A DNA stretch of 64,000 bases from Holothuria scabra (lineage: Eukaryota; Echinodermata; Holothuroidea; Aspidochirotida; Holothuriidae): NCBI GenBank assembly GCA_037179385.1, contig CM074193.1:45413082-45477081 (forward strand), read 5' to 3'. The translations under genes were made by a program, and so were the position numbers. Positions 48,931 through 60,410 of the stretch are shown here, piece by piece (position 1 is the stretch's first letter; each line of letters opens with the position of its first letter). Under the pieces are notes generated by a model that saw nothing but the letters and a program-made list of their open reading frames with translations, was not told the DNA's origin and searched no databases.

Positions 48931-50605
48931 CCTACCCTAAGTATGAATCCACATTAAACCACAGCAAGCATACAAGGGTTGTAAGTGCCTATGACCCAGT
49001 CGTCTAGGTTAAAGTGGGGAAATATTGATACATACATACATGGACCTGTTACACCTTCTTCACTCCTTACAAAAATTTATAAAGAGCAGTAGATTGAAAA
49101 AAAATTATTCCAACAGTGATCAAGCCTGACAAGCTATTGGATTTCAATAACCATCCCAACTCATTTGTAGGTTCCATCATTTTTCACCATGGTAACCCAA
49201 GGGAATCCACTTTTGAGTTCTGTTAAAGAGATGCATAGGTGGTAACTGATCTGGGTAACCAGTTTTGGGGTTCCATGATTTTATCACCACGGCACCACCA
49301 CGAGATGGGGAACAATCGTTCCCATAAAATCTGACAGCCTGCAGCTAGGTAGTTACGGGGCTATGTCCCCCACCTCATACCCTCCTTCACCTTGGTGAAA
49401 ATAACTTTTTTTAACTCACAGCAATTTATGTAAAGTGTTTGGACACAAATTTTACTTCAAATGGTACCGTAGCATATGACTTATCACACAGAAAAAAGAA
49501 AAACAACACCCTATTTTTCATCCAGGCATTTAGATCTAGACTGGCCATTACACAACCTACCACAATAGTCCCTCAAGAGAGAAATCCTGGGTATACCACA
49601 GCTTCCCAAGAATCTCCAAAACATCCTCTTTTGTATAAATTGTAAAGCAAGAACACAGTGCCCACTACAAGACCTACAGGTGCCCCCCTACATTGCAGTT
49701 TATCAGAAAGGAACATTACGTACCACAATGTTTATAAATGCACTTAGTAAGAAGTAAACTACATGCACTATATATGGATGTCTACAGAAATCAGTAAAAA
49801 CATGTTCACTTTAACAACTTAAATGGGGAACAAAAGGTTTCAAGAAGGCATCCTTTAATTCTTTTTACATAAATGACAAAAACAATGAAGTGTTTAGCTA
49901 ATCACTGCCAAGTGAACTCTCCAACTTTAAGCATGAGCACCAGTCAGAGAATATTTAGTAGGACGCAAGCATGATGACATATTTACATCAATTAATGTCA
50001 GCTGTGATCCTTTGAGCATTAAAATCACAATCTTCCTTTAAGCTTGTTCTTAGGACTCCTATACTTACCACATACCACTCCGATGTTAATGTTTCACACA
50101 ATCCAATTCTTTCCCTGCAAGCTGTCTCCCTGATACGTTAACTGTCACTAAACTAGGTGTTTTATGCAGCATGAGACGTTCCCATCGCAAGACACTGATT
50201 CATCATATAAATCCCCTCTTTCTAAAGAGAGGTAGAATGTTTCAAATATGTAGGTCTCTAGAGATAGGGCAGTATGCTGAGTGAGTGTTAAATTGACCCA
50301 CTGTGGAAAGCAGTGTGCCATTGATAGATCATGCTAAGGTATGAGATCTAAAATAAAGACATGGCAAGCATAAAATACATGAAACAAAAATTGTAGAAGT
50401 CCACAAAGAGATATCAGAACTAAAATAAGATCCAAAGTTTGGGGCTGGAAAAGAAAAAGAAGGGCAAGCTACAAGAGGGCAGTCTTCATAAGGGCAGGCA
50501 ACAAAACAGTAGATGCAACTACCACTTTACATGGGGTTTGTGTCTGTTTATTATGTTGGCCTGTCCACAAGGAGTAATACATAACAGATGTGGAAAGCCT
50601 AACAG

Positions 50606-50648
50606 TTCGTTAGATGAAGTTTTACGGCCCAGTTTCCAACCTATTGGT
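50606..50648 (-). mobile_element. SINE family A, 3' tail fragment
   Basis: The stretch gttcgttagatgaagttttacggcccagtttccaacctattggt is the tail-proximal end of the family; the rest is absent. Confidence 0.6.
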
Positions 50649-53276
50649 ATTGGAAAGTCTTACAGACTATTTTGGTATGGATTGGTGATGAATCCCTCAT
50701 TTACCCTCGAATTATTACTGCAAATTTGTGTACATGAAGGATTCCACACCGCAGTCAAGTGACATACTTTGCATCAGCTATACAGCACCACTGCATAAGA
50801 TAGTTTAACTTCCATAAATCCTCAAATTGTCCTTGTACTACAAGATAATTAAGCCTTAAGAACAATGCGTGGAAATCACCTGACCCTCTATGCTTATCAC
50901 AGACATGTTTCAACTTTCATGACTTAAATATGTAATACTGAAGTATGAATCAGTGTCAACTTGAAATGTTTCAAATATTCCATACTCACATTTAAAAGTT
51001 ATAATTCATCTAATGGTGATGAACCCATAAATTTCATGAACACTTTTAAACCAACCTACATTTAGGACAAGACAATGCTCATAAAATGGGAAAACTTTCA
51101 CATGATTTTTGAGAAATTATGTACTTCTGTTTGTGGGAGTACTTACACCTGGTGAGTAAAAGGATTACATAGAGAAAGTACTAAGAGGCAATGTGGATCG
51201 GCAATGTAGATCTGCACATGTACTGTATTAACTTCCAAGTACAAAACCATTTCCCAAATGGTCACAAATTATAATACAGTTACGAAAGCTGTTGACATTT
51301 AGACAAATATTCTCCTAGAATCAGACATTGAATGACATAGTTATGAGACACACAAAGCGTATCAGCCCATGTGGACTTTCAGGGGCCAAAATTTCTGCAT
51401 CTTTTTGGAAAGCTTGCACAAATTTCTAAAGTTTGCCAAAATTTGTTCAAATTTTGCCTCCATTTTGATCCAGTCATTAAATTTTGGGACAACAACATCC
51501 CTTGCCCACTTGTTTTCATATAAATCTGGGATGTACAAAGCCAGTTGGTCCATTAGAGGATGGAAAAACTTCAAATTGATTTCACCAGGTATGGGAATCA
51601 ATACTTCCTGACATTAGCTTCCATATTTCCTGAAATTTCCAGTAACCAATAGCCATTCTTTTATGTTGCAGGTGTACATAGGCTACATATTGAAGCTGGA
51701 AACTGGACAATTGACAAGTGTCATTCAACACAATGCTCCTTTTCCATGTAAAAAATACAAACGTCAGGGAAATAGGCCAAGTCGGGTAGTTAACTGGTCC
51801 ATCCACGGATGCTTCTGTCCAGTACACAACTGAACCTATCCGTTGGCAAAACATCGGTAAAATATTACATCAGCACATATTACAACTGCAGATTTTCGGA
51901 AACCATGCATCATGATGTATACAAAACAGTCTCCAAGATTGAAAATAGCCTGTTCTCCACCACCACTATAGTACCCTCCTATGATCTGTGCCCCCTTCCC
52001 TTCTTCTCTAGTCTTTAGAAAATTTGTTCCTACCAAATGAAACACTATTGCATTCTTCAAATTCTCCTCTCTGATGATTTAAAATCTGAAAGCCAAAATC
52101 TGTTTTTGTTTCACCAAAACTTTCCTGGGTAAATCCCATGTTTACTAATAAGCCAGCAATGAAAATTTATATTGACCTGTTAACAACATTTACATAAAAG
52201 AATTTTGTGAGTGCTATTTTTAAAAAGAACAATTGACAAGGCAAATCACCACTATTGGACCAATTTCTGCTTCCCATTAACAGATCCCATTCAATTCTTT
52301 GCCCCTTAAAGTTTTTGCCAAACTTAAAAAAAATACCAGATATGGCAAAATTGTAGGAATTATATGCATCATTCCAAATCCTACAAACAATTTCATCCAC
52401 ATGTACATTCAAGAAGTAGGGCACTTTCAAACATATCACATTTTATGACCCCCTATCACCCTCCTTTACCCCGATCATTATGTCTACAGAAATTCCCTAA
52501 TCATGCAATTGACATGCCATCTTATGGTTTATAATTCGATTTATTATAACATGAGCAGTTGCTCTGACCAGAATTAAACGATACGTGTCACCTCCCTCTC
52601 CTTATGATAACACGAATACAAATAAAGACTGTGGCCTCTTCCCTTTAGGTTGCCAATCTGAACAGCTGTCATATTTTTAAGTACAGTACAGTAGCCCAGG
52701 TGACAGAGTACACAAAATTAGGAACATTCCCATTTTGGGTGTCAGTGACCACTTCATTGCCATAAAAAGGAAAGCAATTCCTTGCTTAAGAGTTATTTCA
52801 CAAAACTAGCTAATTCGTCAAAACTCCCTGATTTAGGGATTTACGGTCTCCATAAGAAAGAGTTGCAAGCTTTACAAACTGTTAACTTGCCATAGGATTG
52901 CTGCAGGTGTGAGAACGCCATGTTAATCCTGAAATTCGGTAAAATGCTGGAAATAATTTACCCTTTGTTGTCCTTATATGAATGGTGACAAATAAATTAC
53001 TAAAAAGGTTTATAGTCCAGGCAGTTATTGAAATAAATGGCAGGTTACCATAGGCTCATATTTCACCCTACTCAGGGTCACCCTGACATCAGGGGTATGA
53101 GTAACTCTGTCTTTTGTACTACCTGACATCAGGGAGCAGATACCAACGAAAGTGGCTTCACGAACCAAAAAGTTTGGTTCACCAATCAGGAACAACAACA
53201 CCAATCTTATATGAATTTGAAGGCAATTATGAGGAGCACTAATGGGAAAAAGCTTCCTTTTTCATTAAAACACATA

Positions 53277-53669
53277 CAGGGCTCCATTTTCAAGGTTGTC
53301 CGATTTTTCGGGACAACTGAAATTCCATATGGACAACCAAAAGTTAAAGGTTGGTTGTCCGATGGACAACCATTTTTCTCTCACAATGAATTATACAGCA
53401 GCTTGCTTTATCTGATTGAAAAAGTATACTGCTGGCTGATCAGCCCTTCCGACTTTTTCTGTCATGCAATATTTCAGATTTCCAAGTGTTTTTGTCTCTC
53501 AAAAATCATCTTTTTATTTTTTGAGACTAACAATACAAATAAACACAATAACTGTTTTATAACTGTGCAAAAAAATGTTTCGGACAACCAGATTTGTTTC
53601 CAGACAACTAAAAATACTGACATGGTTGCCCGAAGGACAACCATAAATTTTTTTGAAAAACGAGGCCTG
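53277..53669. mobile_element. TIR element (393 bp) with 5-bp TSD
   Basis: The left end cagggctccattttcaa and the right end ttgaaaaacgaggcctg are inverted copies (about 14 of 17). The direct repeat acata flanks both sides (53272-53276, 53670-53674). Inside are four or more copies of ttgtccga/ggacaac, including a perfect palindrome ggttgtcc-gat-ggacaacc near 53352. The CAGGGCTC terminus resembles hAT-type MITEs, but hAT elements make 8-bp duplications, so the superfamily is open. A 158-codon plus-strand frame through it has no recognisable protein. Confidence 0.7.
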
Positions 53670-54464
53670 ACATACTTTTTCGTTTAATTTCATCCTAACT
53701 AAAACACTTAGCACACATGCATACGCTTCAAACCTGTCAGAATGCCTTGCATTAGCATTACCAGCGATAACTTTTGAAAACATTCAGAATAGAGCTGTTC
53801 AGAAAAATTACATAAGTTAAAGCAGCTTTATTTGAGGCATTGGCATTGGTGCAGGTATAAATACTAATCGTGATGCTCTGGTGCACAGGTATGTACAACA
53901 AGTGTTACTTAACACCTGTGATTTGTAGCACTGATTTCAAGATGACCATGGGGAGAGCTGTGATAATTATATGTGTCAGCTGGATGCTCCACCCTCATCT
54001 GAAGTCAAAATTAGTGCTATCTGCTCCCTGACGTTGAGAGGTCTAAACAAGTCAGGGTTACCACATCCCCCTCGATGAAAGGGTTACCCTGACTAATTTA
54101 ACCCTACCCCTAGTCAAAGCATACTATCGTGACATATCTTCGGCTTTCAAGTATGTTATGCACAAACTGCAACACTTTCATAATTATAGCTACACTGAAA
54201 ATCTATACTGGCATTACATTATAATCAGCTTCCTATCATAAGCATACATGGAACCATCTGAAGGGTGGGCACTTTTCTGGCCAAAATCTATTGACTGCTA
54301 CAGAAAAAAGTTCAGTCTGTTCATTCTCCAAAATTTGGGGGTTTTCCAAAAATGAGTTTTTGGATGGGGGAGCAATGCTCCTTCGTCCACCTTAGATAGA
54401 CAAGCTTTTTGCTTTATGCAGTTTGTTCCCATATTAGACAATCATTCAAGAGGTATGCTACCTG

Positions 54465-54484
54465 CCCCCCCCCCCCCCCCCCCC
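54465..54484. repeat. C homopolymer, 20 nt
   Basis: A run of 20 C. Similar runs occur at 58132-58146 and 60314-60328. Confidence 0.9.
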
Positions 54485-56131
54485 ATTCAACTAGAGAAGC
54501 TAATCCAGTTTTTCACATATGGGTACTACCCTATCAGTTTGCTTGCAAAAAAAGTCAACCGTGTAGTCGAAGCATGTATGTCTGCATCGTAAGTCTAACA
54601 GCTGCTAAGTACTTAATATTCCATCTACAAGCCAATGTTGAGACATGAGATTCTCAGTAAACATTAAAATTCAGCTTGATGATTATAGAGAATTAAAATG
54701 TAAATAACGAAATTATATCCTAATACTGCACATTATATAAATATGAAAGAAAACATGGGGTGGAGGTATTGGACAGCTCTTCTGTTACCATAGAAACAGT
54801 TAAATGTATAACAATGTGGATCTTCGTGTTTGCCATGAAGGTCATGTACATAAACTTAAGGTATTACAAAACACAATGAAGACAGTCAAAAATCCAGAAT
54901 AAACAGATAAAGGTTCACTCTTTTTTAAGGATTACCATGTAATGTACTAACCACAAAAATGTTGTAGGAGTGCTTTTAAATGTACTGTATACAAGAGGAG
55001 GGGCATTAAAAGGATGTATCTCTTCTATACAGCAGCACAGGGTTCATGATGATAGTTTTCTGTTGCAAAGAACAAATGTAACTTATTTGATCCAAATTTG
55101 CATAACTGCATTTTTATATAGTGTTGACAGTCCATGTTGAAGAGATGAGTAGCAGGGGTGGAAATGGAGGGGGGTGGAGTAGGGTTTTAGGGTGACATCA
55201 ATGATCCATTTACATATATTGCTTTTGATTAAATGACAGCATCACTTTTTAGACGTACGTCAAGGTCCGAAATAGACTCACCATCATCATGTTAAATTAA
55301 GAAACACCAAAGCAAAGAGTCACCAAGTCATCACTTCAAAACTATGATCAGTATAGTCTTTTAAATACCACCTCCTTCAAGTTAGGTGTAAATTCATGAG
55401 AGTATCCACTGGGAAAAGTTCCAAGAAAATATAGAACTATAAACACAGGGATAACAGTACTTCATGCCAATTAAAACCAACACTATAATTGAAAATGTCA
55501 CACCTTAAAATTTACTAGATGGCTTTCCTTCCTCTCATTTTTCTACTAGAAATCAAATTGAACTTAGCTTTTGTTTAATTTCACATAAGTCTTAACACCA
55601 CTCTTTTTCTTTTCTATTCCTTTTATAAACATCACTTACCTACCCAGCATTCTCCCAATGCCCACCACCTATTTTATGTAACTCCATGATGTTATAAAAT
55701 ATTTTCAACCTGCCTTCTCTCTTCTCAATCTTCCACTTAACCCTCGGTAACTCTGGTCACTCCAAAAGGGTCAACAAACTGATCAAACATCAATGGAGAT
55801 AATTCCAAAAACCTCGGTCAGTCTAATTCAACTGAAGTGGAGATGTATGGTTATGAATACCAGAACAACACTCCCATCTTATATTACAATAAAAGCCATA
55901 ACGGCCTTCCATAATTGAAGCCCAAATGCAATCAATGCATCACCAATTATCTACACTGAGAGCCATCTGCATAACATGCATCACAGCTCAAAACAAACCA
56001 CACGCACTTACAGCTAGCACGTAAATCAAATGCATCCATATACCATACAGATATGCTATGGTAATATTGCATGCAGGGGTGCAACTAGATTTCAATGCTT
56101 TTAGCATTCTATGTATAAAGTTGATGTCCTT

Positions 56132-56369
56132 GTAGTTAGTTACATGAGTTCCTACCGCTATCAGTTTTTCACCAATTACTTTAAGTCGGGGCCACCAGTG
56201 TCTCTTTTCCAGCTACAGCCCACTGGCTATTTTTCCTTACTCCTGGGCTTATCTCGAGCACCCAGCACATTGGCAGTGGGTTCAATTTTTAAAATATTTG
56301 ATATGACCTGGCCAGGAGTTGAACTCCACATATACTAGGTAAGACTCTCTGACCACTAATTGACCATGC
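56132..56369 (-). mobile_element. tRNA-derived SINE, variant head, diverged
   Basis: The plus strand reads gtagttagttacatg, cccactggctatttttccttactcc, gcacattggcagtgggttcaattttt, and gacctggccaggagttgaactcc. The (TTAG) tail and the variant head identify it as the same subfamily as 23763-23996. Confidence 0.65.
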
Positions 56370-57710
56370 AGTTGGTCAGGATGCTGTCCTTGTAACAATT
56401 AATTATCATGTTTTTAAAGTGCATCTATATACATTCCCCCATCCCATGTTGACCAGTGGCAAGACCCATCTGCACAGATCTATAGGAATTAAGGTAAAAG
56501 ATGAATTTTAGAGATGGAGGTGTGATAAGAGAAAATAGTTCAGCTTTAAACAGATGAGATACCATCAATATATAAAAAAAAAAAAAAAATCATGCCTTGA
56601 AGGGAAATTGTTTTACAACACTGATATGAATGTGGGAGAAGGTATCATGGCTTTTGTATTTTAACTACACACAGGGATTCCTAACCAATGCAACAATCTA
56701 TAGTCATTTTGGTTTCTTTTGAAAGGTCAGTCACGTGGGAAACCTTAGATTAATCTTGGAGCAAAAACCCACTGAACTCTGACCCATGCCAAGAATAAAA
56801 CCCAAACCTCCCAGTTCCTGAGCTTCACTGCCCAAAGAAACTTGCCTTTTACAAAATGACCACAACACTGAAATCACACAACATGTTCTCATTTTTTTTT
56901 GTCAGTTAACATCAAACTTGGTTCCTCCATAGAAGATGCAAACGTTCTGCATCCTCAAGCTATATTCTGACAAAGAAAAAATTTTTGTGCAAATTGTCAA
57001 AAAGAGAGATTTGTCTACTGGACTTGTCACCACTTCTTTAATTTCTCTTTATCTGTGATAAACCCAAAGACAGAGACCTGATATGTAAGGCTAAACACCT
57101 AAGGCTTTATAAATGAAGGAGTCCTTGCATTGCATACCCAAAAGATAGCAAATCAATCAGTGGGGTTCTACAATGGAACAGACATCCTGGATGTGTCTTC
57201 CATGGCTCCAGAAGTGAACCAAATGTTTGCAGGCCTTGCTAAAGGACACCTAAAGAATGACATTATAGACCAATTAAGCAGCCAAACCATGCTCTACTCT
57301 CTTCCTAACAACTTTAAATTGGTCTGTGACTAAGATAGATACCTCTCGATGATGGATGCCACAAAATCTGTTGCTATAGGCTACATCACCTATCATCCTC
57401 TCATTCTTCATTTTCTTCTTATTGTGTAAACATATATGATTTGTGGCTTTCAAGCGTGCCCTTTCTTTTATGTAGGCTATCTGTGGGGCTATATGCCATG
57501 TCTAATGTTCCATTCATAAGGGGGAAAGAAACAAAAGATTCCTTGTAAGAATGTACATTCACTATTATGAATGGTGCCTACTTCTGATCTGTTGAACATC
57601 CAGTGCAGTGAATGTAGTGCCACTCAGAGCCAAATTAGGAGGCAGTCCAAGGCCAGACTAATCCATGGCAGTTGGAATACATCAGTGTAAGACTAGGGGC
57701 AATCTGGAGA

Positions 57711-57992
57711 ATAACCCCTCCCCATTAAGGACCCAATCAATTCTCCTAACCTTCTTACTTTAGCCCCTCCCACAATTGTCTCACATTCATTCTCATCCAG
57801 ACAAAATCTCAGTTTATTGCTTCAGGGTGAGAAAAAGAAATGCTCAATTTGTATAATCAAAACACCCTCAGTATGGTTCATGCTTTGGTATTCTGCATTG
57901 TTCGAATTAGCTGTCAATCAAAGAGCTGTGCCAATTAAACATTTTGGTAAACCCTTGTAAGAATTTTAGTTTTGAGAGGATTGGCCCTTTAA
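57711..57992. repeat. Interspersed repeat ending in GGCCCTTTAA, copy 2
   Basis: It contains tctcctaaccttcttactttagcccctcccacaattgtct and ctcagtttattgcttcagggtgag, and ends gaggattggccctttaa. Homologous to 5441-5720 over nearly its whole length. Confidence 0.65.
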
Positions 57993-59701
57993 ATTTCTAG
58001 GCTCATTTCAAGGAACCTAGATGCTATTGAATTCTCCAGTTTGACAAAACTAAGACTTGAAAGCTTAGTCAAATGTAGTTTATTGGGGTAATATTTTTTC
58101 TTGTTAGTCCAATGCCCTCATGTCACCCCTTCCCCCCCCCCCCCCCAAGACATTATGTGGTCGTCAAATTCTGGACTTTCTTCAAGAATGGGACAAGTGA
58201 TAAGACACTCAAAACTTACTTTTTAGCTCCCTTTTAGTGCACATAAGAGAATGGAATATAGTAATCAAATGAAAGTTTGTCTTAATAAAGTAGACTTTCC
58301 TGTTTAACACACAATATAAATTTGAATGAAGACCAAGAGTTCCTTACGTACAGCATCAAATTGTGACCCCTACTAAAGTACACCTCTAGAAAGAATAACA
58401 AATTCACCTGCACACTAGCCTCCACTGTGACTGTAGAATTGTGCAGATGATGTGTAGTGATTGTGTTTTACTGCACAGTCTCATATGCAATTTGATTATA
58501 CTTCACAACTGGTTAAGCTAGTGTGCTATATCCACTTAAAACAGTATTGCTGTATAAGACTGTTTTTGATTGGCCAGAGACAATATTTCAAATATTTTTT
58601 GAAATATTTCGCATGATCCCAAGGTTGGAAAACTATGGTGAAGAGGATGGTTGTATTAAGACTGTGATCTCACGAACCCCTTTCTTACAATACGCAGCAC
58701 CATATTACAGCACCATATTACCTCATGCTCGAGTAATGTGGGAAAGTGGGTTAACTTGGGATCAGGGTTTAATTTTTGATCCACCTCAAACTGCAAGGGT
58801 TCTGTAGGTTTGAACACCACTTTTTTTTTTTAAAAATGAAGCAAGGCCACCAGTATTTATGGCACTGATGACAGGAATTTGCTAACATTTTGCAGTACTT
58901 GGTTTGTGAAATATTTGACCACATTACTATGGTAGCTCTATCCAATCAACCAAACTTGTCGGATGTGACATCACAGACTGGAAAAATGGGGTTTACCTGC
59001 TGTTTCAAAGCTTACTGTAAACATGAGGTAACACTGAGTCTTGGGATGTGTATGAGCTAGTCCAAGCCTGTGGAAGGCTGTAAGTTTACTAAACCTAAAA
59101 CACCATCATAACATCATAACAAGACAACATTATAATACTAGAAATCCTTCTCTCCAAAACAGCATCTTAAGTCATTTTTATTTCCTCCAAATTTTTCTCA
59201 ATCATTAATAAGAGTGCTCATTACAACTAGTTACAAAAGTTTCAATAAAGCAACATGACATTCCAAAACAACTGCATTGCAATTGCACATCAACCACACC
59301 AATGACACAATATTAACAACAGTTAATAAATCCATCATTTTATATATGAAGGGTAAATCCAATCCCATATAGTGAGTTTGATTACAATGTATTCCATTTT
59401 TGGTCGGAAAGAGCCAAAAAATTGCCAGCTATTGCAAATACACGATTTGCATTAGAGAGTTATGGAAATGAAATGTTAACCAATTTTTCCATAACTTCAC
59501 ATTGACAACAGCTTTCTGACACATGCAGTCTGATAAAAGTTTTCTGTACATATGTGACACCACAAAATATTAACTTATTTTTCAAAGTGCTGCAATTTGT
59601 AAATCACACATATAGTATAAACAGGTTGACAAATGTGGGGTTCTTTCCAACCAGAAACGGAGAAAATATTGGTTAAAACTCACAAAAATCAGTTACTAAG
59701 T

Positions 59702-59870
59702 TTGTTGGTTTGTTGGAGTTTTACAGCCCAGTTTCCAACCTATTGGTTCAAGTCGAGCCAGCCAGGGCCTTTTTTCCAGTTGTGGCTCACTGGTTTGTTT
59801 TCCCTACTCCACTGCTTATGCGAAAGCATCATGCACAACAGCAGTAGGTTTCATTTCCAGGTCAAGTCAT
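59702..59870 (-). mobile_element. SINE family A, copy lacking head
   Basis: The stretch tttgttggagttttacagcccagtttccaacctattggttcaagtcgagccagcc continues through gtggctcactggtttgttttccctactcc to agcagtaggtttcattt. The tRNA-like head is missing. Confidence 0.7.
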
Positions 59871-59980
59871 CCTAAAGACTCACAAGAATCGGACCAGCAT
59901 CGAAGTGTGACCATGACTAAAGGGGCATAACAGCATTAATGGCAAATCTTACACTGACACAGGATATGAATTCTGAAGAA

Positions 59981-60112
59981 CAGGGCTGGAAAACTTTTAT
60001 TTCCCAGGGGGGGTTAAAATTCCCCACAATTCTTCCTATATTTTCAAGCACTGACAAAGGAAAACTTCCTTCAAGATATCTAAATTTCCCAGGAAGAAAC
60101 CTCCACCCATGA
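59981..60112. mobile_element. Short inverted-terminal element, family C, copy 3
   Basis: It starts cagggctggaaaacttttatttccc and ends ctaaatttcccagg, then aaacctccacccatg, matching the copies at 2290-2440 (inverted) and 15471-15660. Confidence 0.45.
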
Positions 60113-60288
60113 TTCGAAGAAGAATACCTATGTTGGTCTAATACCGACTTGATCCTCTAATACAGACTGGATCTTTCCACACATTTCAAGTCTTTGACCA
60201 CCCCCCCCCCCTTCTGAAAATTCTCTTTGGAACCCTTTGGGATATTGCCCTTTGAACTCAAAGGGTTTCACATGGTACCCTTTGGAAA

Positions 60289-60410
60289 AATTCTCCTAAC
60301 CTTCTTACTTAAGCCCCCCCCCCCCCCCGGCCCCAAAAAGCTGGGCCAATGGTGAGTTTCTGTACCCCATACAAGAAGTGTAGTTTGGGGTGAGAGGATT
60401 GGCCCTTTAA
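60289..60410. repeat. Interspersed repeat ending in GGCCCTTTAA, deleted copy
   Basis: attctcctaaccttcttacttaagcccc at the left and gtgagaggattggccctttaa at the right match copy 2. The middle is replaced by C-rich and unrelated DNA. Confidence 0.55.

Noticed and set aside
50285..50310. Missing CH1 exon starting TGG GTC AAT (W-V-N) after a ttccacag acceptor on the minus strand
   Set aside because: The downstream codons (LTLTQHTALSLE) do not resemble the dystrophin CH1 domain and there is no fitting donor.
53211..53687. 158-codon plus-strand frame as a gene, the longest plus-strand frame in the window
   Set aside because: It lies across the TIR element and its flank, has no recognisable domain, and contains the repeated inverted motifs.
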